A stretch of 64,000 nt of DNA, taken from Neofusicoccum parvum. Lineage: Eukaryota > Ascomycota > Dothideomycetes > Botryosphaeriales > Botryosphaeriaceae. The stretch lies in contig CP087208.1 of assembly GCA_020912385.1 (NCBI GenBank), positions 2,666,001 through 2,730,000 on the forward strand. Reading direction: 5' to 3'. Below the pieces are notes generated by a model. It did no database searches and was not told the origin of the DNA. It saw only the letters and a list, made by a program, of their open reading frames with translations. Shown here piece after piece: positions 35,420-47,245 of the stretch (within the stretch, counting starts at the first letter, position 1; every line of letters starts with the position of its first letter). The position numbers and the translations under genes were made by a program.

Positions 35420-36688
35420 TTATGTTGTGTAGTTGTGAGATTAGGTTTGAATGAAGACCTGGAGTATCAACGTGCAACTGGTACGAGAGTATGCCTTTGA
35501 CAGGCCAAATATGGGGGTTTGGTGAAGGACAGGCGGCGTCGGGGCTGCTTGCCGGGGGGCTTATCTTTATCTGCGAGGAATCTAGTCAGCCGTAGATGCT
35601 CATGAAGGAGAGGTTGCGCTGAGTCTTTGTCTGTGAGACTCTGCACTACAATGCATTTCTAGTGGAGGAGGAAGCAGTGCCGAGACACATGCTGCGCAGG
35701 CGGGGCGAAGGAGTAAGGGCAGTGCGAGCCGATGCTGTGGTAGTAGTGGCGGTAAACAGATGTCGAATTCCACGAGGCAGAAGGCGCGCGCAGGTGTAAT
35801 AGCGGAAGGATCCTCGGACGGCAAGAATCTGCGGCGCCGTGACGCTGTGCTGGCGCGGCCGCTATGACCCCGTCCGCCGCCACATAAACTCGACTTCGCG
35901 CGACCTTCCCTCCACATTTCCTCAACACCCCCATCCTCCTCGTTCAGCACACTACTGGTCTCTCCTGCAGGCGCCCTGGGTACGCTGACTGCGTGCACTC
36001 TGGAAGATCTCGCGAGCTAACGACTGACAGGCTGGCTGTTTTATCGGCGAAAACAAGATTCTCAGTCTTACGACATCCCATGGCAGGTCGCCCATGGGCA
36101 GTTGAAGCATTCGTACGGACACATTTGACAGAATCGTTGCTGGACATTCCCATCCGGATGAATGCTTCAACTACCCACGTACACAGGGAAGAGCTTGGGA
36201 TTATGGGCTATTGGGTCTTTGGTTGCCCCTACAAACTGAAGACCATGTGCGAGTCAGACTCATCCGGAGTTGAAGCAGTCATCCGGACGTGAATGTGCAT
36301 CAACTCACTCACGGCGAAGTCTGCTTCCAGCCATCGAGGGTGAACTATATCGCGACGCACGACAAGTCACCCTGGCATGAATGAGCGGAAATAGCCGCAT
36401 CGCCCAGACACCGGAGAGGAAAACGGGTGGAATGGCGAACTGGACAGTCCACTTTGGGAATATGCCGGAGAAAGGTCCTGGAGTGCAGGAGCGGGGTTTC
36501 GAACTTGGGAGCTGGCCCAATCGGGAAGGGCGTTCAGGACCACTGCGGCCAGGGTGAACCGCCTCAGTCACCGGCCGGGGTCTCTATTCTTCCGGCGCAC
36601 GAGGCGTGGTGTTGGGTTCAGCTGCCTGCGCGCAGACCCCCGACCACGACAACGACAACGACAGCACCGCCGCTTCGCGCCGCCCACG
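35420..36688. other. Intergenic region upstream of RNase H gene
   Basis: No gene was recognised. A GGTTTCGAACTT-like block near 36497 recalls a tRNA B box, but no cloverleaf can be formed around it. Confidence 0.35.
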
Positions 36689-37516
36689 ATGTCCTTCTTC
36701 CCCGGCCACGTCTGGCCAATCCCAGAGACTGGCGCCAACGCCCACATCAGGGCCTCTCGGCGCATCAAGGCGCTGGCAGAAGACCCTGCGCGGCACCCGC
36801 ACCGGCTTGTCTTGTGGACGGATGCGTCCAAGGTCGGGAGCGACGTTCCCCGTGTTGGCCTTGCAGTTGCTTGGCAGGAGTACAATGAGCGCATAGGCCG
36901 CTGGGAGTGGAAGGAAAAGACATGGCTGCTGAGGGTCGACGATGATGGGAAGAAGGAAGCCACCAGGGCGGAGTTTGAAGCCATCTCCCGCACCATCTCC
37001 GACGCACTCGGAGACATCATCGTCTCATACGAACGGTCTCTCCCGCACACGGTTGCGGTTACAGAAGTCACCATATACTCGGATTGCGACGATGCGGTTC
37101 AGTTCATCAAACATCCCGAGAAGTTCTGGGTGAAGCCGAAGCCGGCGTTTGCGTCCGCCAGGAGGTCGCTCGAGACCATGAACGCGGAGGCCTGGTTCCT
37201 GAGCTACCTCGGGATCAGCATCGAGATCAACTGGATCCCCAGCGGCCACGACAAGATCGGAATACCAGGCAACGTCTGGGCCGACTGCTCGGCGCGGCGC
37301 GCAACCGGATACCGCACGGCGAACGGGAAGGAAACAACTTTCCCGGACACGCTCCAATGGCTGAAGACGGTCGAGGCGCGGAAGCACCCGGGGCAGAAAG
37401 AACTGTGGCACTGGCACTGGTACGACATGGAGTTCAACGCCATCTACCAGGCGAGGGGCGTGGCCGCGCGCAGGTTCGACGGCAAGTGCTTGCATTTGAA
37501 GGCGGCGGAAGTCTGA
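36689..37516 (+). CDS. Stand-alone RNase H-like domain protein
   Basis: A single exon of 275 aa. The ATG at 36689 (CCCACGATGTC) is preferred over 36554, whose extra residues are Arg-rich and unlike the family. An RNase H fold is shown by the four acidic positions in order: Asp45 in LVLWTDASKVG, Glu95 in TRAEFEAI, Asp132 in TIYSD and Asp199 in NVWADCSARR, with the strand INWIPSGHDKIGIPGN before the last. This is the RNase H type found in LINE polyproteins (compare FTDASK in the element at 56.6 kb), but there is no reverse transcriptase nearby and the frame is intact. It may be a captured retroelement domain acting on RNA-DNA hybrids; its role is unproven. The GH43 gene starts 450 bp downstream. 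Confidence 0.85.
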   Translation: MSFFPGHVWPIPETGANAHIRASRRIKALAEDPARHPHRLVLWTDASKVGSDVPRVGLAVAWQEYNERIGRWEWKEKTWLLRVDDDGKKEATRAEFEAISRTISDALGDIIVSYERSLPHTVAVTEVTIYSDCDDAVQFIKHPEKFWVKPKPAFASARRSLETMNAEAWFLSYLGISIEINWIPSGHDKIGIPGNVWADCSARRATGYRTANGKETTFPDTLQWLKTVEARKHPGQKELWHWHWYDMEFNAIYQARGVAARRFDGKCLHLKAAEV

Positions 37517-37967
37517 AGTTAACACAAAGTTTAGTGCCGGCGCTGGCGCCCTGAACGGCAGCTTCTCCGCCACCGCGCGCCCCGCAGCACCGCACCAGGC
37601 ACCTCTCTCCACCCGCCAAATGCCACCTTCCGCTTCCGCCACAGCCCGGCACCGCGTATTGTTCCAGCGCAGCCGGCACGCCCTCCGCCAGATGGCCCGG
37701 CCGGCGGGCCTGACCGCCGCCCATCCGCCCCGCGCTTCCCAGCTTTGCTCCGCCGAACGGTCGATCCACCGGACCCCATCCGCCCGTTTCATTGGCGCGT
37801 TTCCACCCAATACGAACCCCCACCCGCGCCATTAATACTGCTTTGCACATCCACCGGCTGAATTCAGAGCAAACAGCTATAACTGCCCGTCGATGCCCCT
37901 CCCTCGTAGATAGACCGGGCTCCCGCCAGCTCTGCACTCCCAGAATACATCTGTTGCCTCTCTCCCA

Positions 37968-39566
37968 ATGCATCTCCGTGCCCTCCTCCGCGCCGCGCTG
38001 CTCGCCACGTGCGCCCATGCCACGCTGCAGATCGTGCCGGGCGCCACCTGGACGGCGACCAACACGGGCTCGCACGTGCAGGCGCACGGCGCCGGCATCA
38101 CCAAGGTCGGCTCCACCTACTACCTGATCGGCGAGGACAAGACCAACGGCACCTACTTCCTCAACGTCAACTGCTACTCATCGACCAACCTCGTCGACTG
38201 GAAGTACGAGGGCGCCCTGCTCTCCCAGCAGACCTCGGGCGACCTGGGGCCCGGCCGCATCGTCGAGCGCCCCAAGGTCATCTACAATGATGCCACCAAG
38301 CAGTACGTCATGTGGATGCATATTGACTCGAGCGACTACAAGGACGCAAGGACCGGTGTTGCCGTGGGGTCCAGCGTGTGCGGGAAGTATGAGTACAAGG
38401 GCAGCTGGAGGCCGCTGGGATTTCAGAGCAGGGATATGGGGTTGTTCAAGGATGATGACGGGAAGGGGTACTTGATGACTGAGGATGTGAGTGCTTTTCT
38501 TTATCTTAATAGCGCATTCGGGGATTTATTTCGGCTGTCGGCTTTGGAAGAGACGTCAGAAAAGGAAGATGGATGTGGGGAGTTGGGACCTGCATCTGGA
38601 AGGGATCGAAAGGATGTTTGCCGCGTCTCCTATCCGAATAGATGCTTCCACCGCCCACAAAGCCTTTCCATGATCCCACACGCCCTCCCAGAACCACCCC
38701 GCTAACCCGCCACCCAGCGCGAAAACGGCCTCCGCATCAACGCCCTGACGTCCGACTACCTCAACACCACCGGCACGACCTCCACGCACCTCTTCGCCGA
38801 GAAATACGAATCCCCCGCCCTCGTCAAAGCCTCAGGCACGTACTTCATCTTCGCCTCGCAGCTCACCGGCTGGTCGCCCAACGACAACTACTACGCAACC
38901 GCCACCTCGCTGGCCGGGCCCTGGTCGTCCTGGAAGACCTTCGCGGACGTCGGCTCCAACACGTATTCCTCGCAGACGTCCTTCGTCGTCCCGATCCAGG
39001 GCGCCGCCGCCACCAGCTACCTGTTTGGCGGCGACCGCTGGGTCAGCACCGCGCTGTTCCGCAGCACCTACATCTGGCTGCCGCTCACACTGTCCGGCAC
39101 GACCGCGTCGCTCAAGAACTACGTCAACTGGGCCGTCGACGCCGCCGCCGGCACGTGGGCCGCCGGCCCCACCGAGACGCAGAACGAGGGCGAGGACGCG
39201 GCGCTGTCGGGCGGCGCGAAGGTTGTGAGCTGCAGTGGCTGCTCCGGCGGCGATGCGGCGGGGTATGTGGGCGGGACGAGCGCGCCGGGTGGCGTCGTGA
39301 CGTGGGCGGATGTGAGCAGCGATGTGGCGACCAGGAGCACGGTGCGCGTCAAGTATCAGAATCTGGATGGCGCGGCGCGGTTCGCGAATGTGGCGGTGAA
39401 CGGCGCGGTGGCGACGAAGGTGGCGTTTTTGCCGACGGTGCAGGGGACGCCCGGGAGCAGTGTGGTTAATGTGGATCTGAAGGCGGGCGCGGCGAATGAG
39501 GTGGTGATTGAGGGTGTGGATGGGTGGGGCCCGGATGTGGATCGGTTGATGGTGCCGCGGTCGTGA
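37968..39566 (+). CDS. Secreted GH43 (subfamily 24 type) exo-beta-1,3-galactanase with CBM35
   Basis: Exons are 37968-38486 and 38718-39566. The intron is unusually long for this locus (231 bp; GTGAGT, GCTAAC, CAG) and phase 0; the product is 455 aa. A signal peptide covers about residues 1-18. The five-bladed GH43 domain starts ATWTATNTGSHVQAHGAGI. The residues used by the GH43_24 enzyme of Phanerochaete are placed correspondingly: Glu100 (IVERPKVIYN), catalytic acid Glu204 (YESPALVK) and Gln259 (SSQTSFVV), the unusual glutamine that replaces the base. Residues from about 325 to the end form a CBM35-like beta sandwich (EDAALSGGAKVV, VRVKYQNLDG, VDGWGPDVDRLMV). It should release galactose from beta-1,3-galactan side-chained polymers such as arabinogalactan. 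Confidence 0.9.
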
Positions 39567-41560
39567 GGGTGAGGTGCGATGAGCGGGGCGGGCCGCTGCG
39601 AGGTGAGGCGGGCACGTAGGTTGGGGAGAGCATCGGCGCTGCTGGCATGGGATGGACTGGGGCACTGCAGGTGGTGTGGTGCAGGAAAGTGGCGGCGACC
39701 GAGTCGTTGCGGAAAGGCAATGCTTCCGGCGGCGGTGTTGCGCTACGTCGGCTGCCGCTGATTGAAAGTCGGAAAATTAAGAAGTGCCTACAATGCTATC
39801 AGGTCTGGGTGACGTCAGTTCGTGCTGCCTGGGGAGTTTGCCGTTTGCGCTGGACCATGCTGAGGACATGGTCGCCTTGCGGGAAGCATGCTGCTCGCGG
39901 CTGACCTGCAGGTACGGCGGCGGCGAGTGATCAGCATGACAGCCCTTGCAGTAGCGACGTATTACGCGGAATTTTCTGCGGCGAGCGCGCTGGGCGAAAG
40001 TGAGCGTTGCCGCTGCCGCGGTGACAAGACATGGGAGCGCGGCGGGCTGTCGGCAATGGCAGCTGCGGCGGCGGTGGGCGTGCGCTGAAAATGGGGCTCC
40101 GGCCGCTGATCTTGAGGTGAGGTCGCTGCCATTGGCGGGCGACATTTCCCCTTCTGCGCCTGGCGGTGCGGCCTACTGTTGCTGCGGCGTTGGCACGCGG
40201 TGGGTCGAGTTGGAAGACGTGGCCGTTGCCGCAAGGCGCGCGGGCGCAGGCAGTGCGGCGACTTGCGGGAAAGCCTGCTTGCGACCGCGCCGAGCGGCCA
40301 TGACTTTAGCCCCAGCCCCCGCCCTGCGGCCGCCGCCACAGTACCTCTACTCGAAGACTCGGGCGCGCCCTAGAAACTAAGAGCGCAAGTTGACGTCACT
40401 ACTGCCGCGATTTTGTCCGCTGCGACCACTGCTCGTTATGAAGCACCGCGGGACTGCTCTCGCACTTCACCACGGCGCACCCCTTCACGCCCAACTCTGA
40501 CCACTCACTGCGCTAATGAGATGGTGAAGATTGTCCTCACTTGTCGCTGGTCGCTTCCGGTCTCACAATCAAAGATAATCTTGAACGTCAGCTCAAGGCA
40601 AACGCTGCGCTCGCGGCTGTTAACTCATATATATCCCCAGCATGGCTTGTAAAGTCTGCCAATCTCAGCTAATTCCGATACAGTGTTCCACCAAAACAGC
40701 AGAACCCGCTCAGTTATGCTGGATAGACTTGTTACGCGTGCCCATCCCGTGCATCTTTGTCACCCAACAGTGAAGACGCCACGCTCGGCTCGGCATTACC
40801 GTGTCGATTTTTTGTCGGACGAGAGCATTCAGATGCAGCAGTATGTTCAAGGTCTTTTCAGTGTGGGAGCCTTGATCCGCACTTTCTCATCACGGAAATC
40901 ACACGTACCGAGAAGCTGTAGATTTACAGGAGAAGTGGCATTGTTATACTGCGGCAGTCCACACTAGAAATTACATGAACTACCGTAATGTATCTAGCCA
41001 CCTTCTGGAATCTCAACCACTCTGCGGTTTGCGGAAATTCTTCCAGGAGAAGGCTGTGCTGGAAAGAAACGTGCACAACATTGAGTTGATACCACTTTGG
41101 TTCAACTTTTGTACCATCTGAGCCTCGTATTTATTTCACTCTTCTTTGACTGTCAACCTTAGCTACTTGACAATCATACCATTAAGTGCAAATCCCCGCA
41201 ACATTTCGCCCATTCTCGGGAATGCTTGCCGTCAAGGCCTTCGTTGTCTACGTGAAATAACCAACAACATCGCTCCTGGAGATAGGGATCCCCTCAGCAT
41301 GACGTTATTCAGCCATTCGCGTCTGCAACACCAAGAAAGTGATGCAGTTACTCTCCGCGAGCGCGCGGTCGGGCCAGGTCGGGCCACAGATCCGCAACGA
41401 GCCGAGCCGAAGCGATCTGCTTGATCCCTGCAACACAAGTGCTGACAATCCTTCAGACACTCACATAAATACGTGCCCGACACCAGAAGACATTTCTGTT
41501 GAATCCAAGACTTTTTGCCAGCTTCCCACATTGAAGTTTCAAATTCTCACTGTGTCAATC
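39567..41560. other. Intergenic region upstream of P450 gene
   Basis: Two kilobases without a recognised gene. The GC-rich half (39.9-40.4 kb) carries overlapping Ala/Arg-rich frames on both strands, which I read as shadows. A CATATATA sequence near 40626 stands alone with no recognisable transcript after it. Confidence 0.4.
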
Positions 41561-43413
41561 ATGTTCTCGTCTCCCATGCTCCTTGACCCCTTGCCAGCAG
41601 CCCTCGCCGCCGCCGCCGTCGGGGTTTCTCTCCACCTCTGCCTCTTCATACGCGGTGAATGGGAGCGTCATGTTCCCATACTACTTGCCATCGTAATCAC
41701 CGGGCCTATCATGCTCAATGTCTTGCTCCTTGTGATATACAATCTGAGCCTGGCTCGCGCCATCGTGACCACCATTCTGCTCGTTGGATCTCTGAACGCT
41801 GGCCTCTTCACCAGTATTACCACATACCGTCTGTTTTTCCATCCGCTGAACAAGTTTCCCGGGCCAGTTGGAGCCAGGATAACGGGATTCTGGTCCATTT
41901 GGCAAAGTATTCGGACGGATTACAAGTGGCACCTCAAGGTCCAACAGTTGCACGAGGAGTATGGCGATTTTGTTCGCATTCGTGAGGAATCCCTCTCCAT
42001 ACGAGATACGAGAGTAGCTGAAAAGACCCAGGGCCAAGGGAGATATCAATCAATCATCCCGACGCCGTGCACGACATCTACGGCCTGACGACGAAGTGCT
42101 CCAAGGGGCCATTCTACGACATCAATTACCCAGCGCGGTCTCTTCAAATGACGCGGGACAAGAAGGTCCACTCTCAGCGACGACGTACATGGGATAAAGC
42201 CTTCACTGCGAAAGGTCTGCTAAGTCCAAGCTGGTGAATGGTCCCTCAACCCACATTAACCCCTCGCATCGCAGCTCTTGAAAGTTACGAGACACGCCTC
42301 CAGAGTCACTGCGATGACCTGTGCGCCCAGCTCGCCTCCTCCAACTCCACCCCCATCAACGCCACCGACCTTTGCGAATTCTTCGGCTACGACGTCATGT
42401 CCGACCTCCTCTTCAGCGCCTCCTTCCACCAACTCCGCAGCTCCACCGCCTCCTTCGTCCTCAACCAATTCAAATACGGCCGAGCGCTCTGCACGCTCCT
42501 CTGCGTCCCCTGGCTCTTCCGCCTCATCCAAACCCTCCCAATGATAAAACGCCTCCGCACCAACTGGATAGCCTGGTGCGTCCACCAACTCGAAACCCGC
42601 CTCGCCGTACGCCCTCCCCTCCCTCCCGCCCTCCTCCCACTAACCCCTCGCCCTCCCCTAGACCCCCCCTCCCACCCCGGACCTAATCACCCACCTCACC
42701 GCCCCCACCCCACCACACCCCCCCATCCCCCCCACCTCCCCCCTCGCCTTCGACGCCGAAGCCGCCATCGTCGCCGGCGCCGACACCACCGCCTCCGCCC
42801 TGGCCGCGTGCCTGCACCTGCTCGCCGCGCACCCGGCCGCGCAGTCCGCGCTGCGCGCCGAGCTGGCCCGCATCGGCGCACTGTCGCACCAGCAACTCGC
42901 CGCCGCGCCGTGCCTGGACGGCGTGCTCCGGGAGGCGCTGCGTCTCTATCCGCCCGTGCCCAGCGGCCTGCAGCGCGTCACGCCGGCGGGCGGCGCGGTG
43001 CTGGCGGGGCGCCGCGTACCTGGGGATGTGTTGGTGAGCGCGGCGGCATGGTGCACGCATAGAGGTGCGTGGATAGAGATCTGTGCGTTGGGATGGCTGC
43101 TGACGGCGTAGATCCGCGGAACTTTACGCGTCCGGATGAGTTTCTGCCTGAGAGGTGGATGGGGGAGCGGCGGGGTGCGGTGGGCGGGAAGGAGGCGTGG
43201 GCGCCGTTTTCGGTGGGGATGCAGGCGTGTGTGGGCAGGCCGTTGGCGATGATGGAGTTGAGGATGGCGGTGGCGAATGTGGTGGCTAGGTTTGAGGTCA
43301 AGTTGGAGGATGAGGTGAGGAGTGTTGAGGTGTTCGAGAAGGACCCTGGATGGCGAGACTTTTTTATTGCGGCCGTGCCGCCGGTGAGGACTGTGTTTGT
43401 GGAGAGGAAGTAA
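41561..43413 (+). CDS. Cytochrome P450 monooxygenase
   Basis: Five exons are 41561-41981, 42032-42214, 42275-42606, 42662-43064 and 43112-43413, with introns of 50, 60, 55 and 47 bp; the product is 546 aa. The N-terminus has several hydrophobic segments (to about residue 85) anchoring it in the ER, then the proline hinge FPGPVGARITGFW. P450 marks are the C-helix WDKAF, the I-helix oxygen-binding AGADTT (350-355), ExxR as EALR (403-406), PERW, and the heme loop FSVGMQACVG with ligand Cys486. The heme loop has Gln where most P450s have Arg (FxxGxRxCxG). Exon 4 opens with a Pro/Thr-rich linker that may be lineage-specific. The substrate is unknown. No other biosynthetic gene is adjacent, so a cluster is not indicated. 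Confidence 0.92.
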
Positions 43414-44357
43414 GGGAATTGCTCCTCCGTGCATTGTACACAGGAGGCGACTCCGCTCATTAGTTTTTTTTTTTTTTTTTTGCCGGAGATATGATGACTG
43501 TATTTGAAGTTGCGCCGTCGTTTGATCCAGTGTTCGATGAAATAATCGCAGTCTCTCAGAGTCCCTACAACAGGAGCAGATCTGTGGTTTGTCTCGTCTG
43601 TAGATGATTCTGCCGTAATTTGAGCTCTTGGTCTCGTACGGTATTCCGCTCTTTCCGGGAGCCGGTGCATACCGTCATTTCCAAATCAAATCCGACGGGC
43701 TACCAAAGATGTTTCCATCCTCTACAGTTCTGCAAAAGTGCTACGCAGGTTGTGTGACTCTCAGACAGCCTTTGCACCAGACAGAACGCCGATGTTCGTG
43801 CATGGCCCAATTCTTGGTGGCTTAGCGGATCTTTCTCAAGCGGGACTCAAACATTTGACTGCAAGGAAAATATCAAACGTGGCTTCGTGTTAGTTGGAAA
43901 GAAGCACGATCCGCTTGAATAAAAAGAAACCGAAGCCAATGGGGGCCGTGACACTGACTCGCTAGGTCTGTCAAACTGTACACGTAGGTTTGTTGGTGTA
44001 GATCATTCAAGCGCCGGAACGGGCCTCTCGTAGCACGTGCCGCTAACATAGAGACGCCTGAGACTAAGTGAGGTAGGTAAACCATGTTAATGTATCAGGG
44101 GTGTAGCAGCGGAACCCCTGCAATCCGAGCTAGATCGACCGCGGCGTGCCACGCCAAGCGTCGGAACATGGACCAGGTTCTTGCAAGAAACGATGATCAG
44201 CAGGATTTCGTGAGGCGCCGACCGGGCACTCGGAAGATTTCCTACGCTCTTTTGGTTGCTCGGTCCTTCACATGAAGGGGAGAATCTAGGGTGGTCGTAA
44301 GGCCTGCAGGGCTTGTGGCAGTTGTGCATCCATCCACTGCCCCCTCTTTCTGAGACA
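43414..44357. other. Convergent intergenic region with poly-T run
   Basis: An uninterrupted run of 18 T lies at 43464-43481, 50 bp after the P450 stop. Nothing else was recognised before the 3' end of the transcription-factor gene. Confidence 0.5.
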
Positions 44358-45982
44358 TTATTTAGTGTTGATCCTGACGTTCTGCAGCGCAAGCACTCGT
44401 TTAATACCGAACGGTCCGAACGAAATGCTGTCCTGGCCGGACCAGATGTGCTCCAAGACCTGCATGACCGTCCTGACGAACGACGACTTGAATTCCGAAT
44501 TCAGCAGCGCTGCTTTGAGCGCCTCCTGATGCTCCGGCTTGCGCGTGCAAGATCCAACGAGGATGCATGGCCACATAAGCGAGGCTGCAACGTTGCGGCT
44601 GCGCTGCACCGTCTTCATGTGACGGTAGAACTCATCGACGCAGGGGTCCGTTTTTGCCAGTAGTGCTGCGGTGACTGGATGTGGGCCGTGAGAAGTGGTG
44701 TAGAGGACGAGAAGGGCGGTTTGGGTGAGCATCTGAGTTGCTGTGTCGAGTAGGTGTGATATCCGTTGTTCTGGTGATGGGGAGGATCGAGGTGTGCTGG
44801 CTTTGCTCGCTTCTTCCGCCTTCACTTTCCTGTCGTTGTCATCGTCTTCGTCTTCCTCATCCACGTCCTCCCACTCGTCTTCATCTGCCAGCTCTCCCTC
44901 GTAGATGTCCGTCCCCCTGGTGGCGCTCATCCGCGCAACTTGCGGCAGTTCTGCCCGGACGGGGTAGGACAGACTGGTCTTGAAGCCGAAGCGGTTGCGT
45001 AGTTCCTCAAGAGAGTTCATGGCAGGAACAATCGACTGAGCGTCCGAGCAAATGTAGTGGCGCTGCTTGTTGATGGACACAACGCTCGTCATGATGGACA
45101 GGTACCCGAAGTAATCCAGGATGAATGATAAAAAGGTCCAGTCAGCGCTGCCCACCTTCATGTCCTTCGTACACAGCTGGATCATCTTCCTTGCCGCATC
45201 AAGATGATACCCCGACGCGCCATGCGAGTCGCCGTCATTAACCTGCCACCAATCAGCAGACGCCCATCACTTCTCAACCCTCCCAAACTTACCTCAAAGT
45301 TACACAACAACATCACCGCCAACAACGTCGCCGGCAAATCCACACTCTCCCCGCCCCGCTCCACCAACCTCAGCACCCTCGCCTGCAGCGTCTTGAGCGC
45401 CAACCCATAATGCAACCTCGCCTGCACCTCAGCGCCAGGCCACGCGCCCCTCGCACTCAGCGCCACCAGCGCATGCATCGCGGTATCGTCGCCCAGCACG
45501 AGCGGCGCCACAGCCGCGATGGCGGCGTCGCCCGGCAGCATCTCGAAGCCCTTTGACGCCAGGAAGCGCTCGAACAGCTGCGCGGCGCCGGGCATGCGCA
45601 GCGCCGCGCACGTCGCCAGCTGGCCCGGCGTCGATCGGAGCGGCCCGCCGCAGCGACATGACGCGTGCTGCCGCCGCGCCTTCGCTGATCCCCCGGCCGC
45701 GACGACCGCGACGGCGACGTCCCCCGGCTCCTTCTTGCTGTCCGGGCTGGCGGCTGCGCTGTGCGGACGCGCCAGCTTCCGTGGGCTGGCGCGCTGCGTC
45801 GATGTCGCCGCCGTGGCCGTCGTTGTCGCGTGTGCCCGGGTCGCCGTGGCCGCTTGCCACCCGCACATCGGGCACGGCGGCGGCGACGTCGCCGCGGTCG
45901 CCGCCCTGCCCAGGGCGCGGGCCTGATTGGCGGCCGGGGCCCTGATCGGAGCGGGCGCGTGCTGGGATTGCTGCGCGCCCAT
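44358..45982 (-). CDS. Fungal-specific transcription factor domain protein lacking a visible zinc cluster
   Basis: Exons are 45982-45293 and 45242-44358. The 50-bp intron (GTAAGT, GCTGAT, GGCAG) is phase 0 and the product is 524 aa. Splicing joins LLCNFE to VNDGDSHGASGYHLDAARKM, a diagnostic block of the fungal transcription-factor middle domain (Fungal_trans_2): helical scaffold from LATCAALRMPGAAQLF, through LLAVMLLCNFE, to FLSFILDYFGYLSIMTSVVS. An acidic stretch (DEDEWEDVDEEDEDDD) is typical of the linker. The N-terminal 110 residues are Ala/Pro/Arg-rich with only scattered Cys (PPCPMCGWQ, SCRCGG), not the CX2CX6C spacing of Zn2Cys6. Either the DNA-binding exon is missing or upstream, or this is a regulator without its own DNA-binding domain. 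Presumed nuclear. Confidence 0.85.
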
Positions 45983-47245
45983 TGTTTGATTCGGTGGTGA
46001 GCTTGGCAGAGCGCTATGGATCGTGTTCGGGGGGCGTGTTGAGTAATCGGGGCGGTGCGTGTGGGTTGATTGCGCTTCACGAGGCCGCTCCCGCAGTAAC
46101 CCGCGGGAGCTGCGTTGTTAAGGAGATTTTTCCCGTGCGTGGCCCCGCCGTACTTGAGTCGTGCGCGCGTGGGCTCTGATTGGTGGGTGCGTAGGAGCCT
46201 CGGACATGCAGGGGGGCGGCGGACGCCGAGAGCTTAAATGGACGTGGTGGTGGGCGGTTTGGCGTTGAGAGATTGCGTGGCGGCTGTCGTCTTCCGAGAG
46301 TTTATAAGGTCCCGCGGTCCGTTGTGTGGATGGCGTTTGCAAATTTCCGGGTATCTCCGCCCACGTCCTCTCGAACGACTGCAGAAGCGGTACGAACTGC
46401 TCTGATGATACACGTTGATGGCCAACCCGATAAGACAAAGGCGGACAAGTATCAAAACTTATCCTCTTCTTCTGAACGCCTTTTGAAGTACATCCACCTC
46501 ACACTTTGATGAAACCCACATCTATGACGGCAGCGACATCTGCGTCGGCTCGCAAACAACCTGGAAATGCGCAGGATTATTGAACACTCATGGCCGCCGT
46601 TGTGGTTCAAATGACTGAAGTGTCCTGACAGCTCTTAGAGCGAAGCGCAAGCATATTCTGGAGGTGGACCGGGCGACAGGTATTTTGATTGAACCAGCGC
46701 ATCGTGCCAATGGGCGTGGAAGCTTGCTGTCTAGATCAGTCCATCTCTATGACGTCTAGACATGTTCGATGTCGAGAATGCTGGCCAGTGGAGCGCGGAA
46801 ACGGCGACAAAACTGCTTACTGGGTCAATGATTGTGAAGCATGAGGTCAGACGTATAAACTGGAAGTGTCACTGCGCTCACAGCGGCGCATCATTGTGGA
46901 CGCCCCATTGCGGACGCCTGAGCGTCATCTGATGCTGTGCTGGATGCTACAGCAATGAGGGAATGTGCGGTGGTGGTGACATTGCCATGGAAGTCTTGAA
47001 CGAAGGCTCACGGGTCAAGAACCACAAAGTGTTTGCTTGTGCAGGTGTAGGCGTCAATAATAGATCAGGGCCACCGTGACACAAACTATATTAGAGCCAG
47101 CACCACCAAAACACAACAGAAACGGAACCGGTTGTTAGCATCAAGGTCAACACCGCTACTTCATGCTTATGGTAACTCCTTCCTTTTGTTCCCAGGCATG
47201 CTGGGCGGCAAAACGAAAGAGGAGAGAAGAGACTCCGAAGGAAGA
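45983..47245. other. Intergenic region, no gene seen
   Basis: This lies between the transcription-factor start and the second U2-like gene. Only short unconvincing frames were seen. Confidence 0.4.

Noticed and set aside
36480..36520. tRNA B-box-like sequence around TTCGAA
   Set aside because: No paired T-arm, acceptor stem or A box can be drawn.
37025..37810. 261-residue minus-strand frame opposite the RNase H gene
   Set aside because: Antisense shadow of the RNase H codons plus intergenic sequence.
41561..43413. Secondary-metabolite cluster around the P450
   Set aside because: No synthase, transporter or tailoring partner lies nearby; the GH43 and regulator genes do not make a known cluster.
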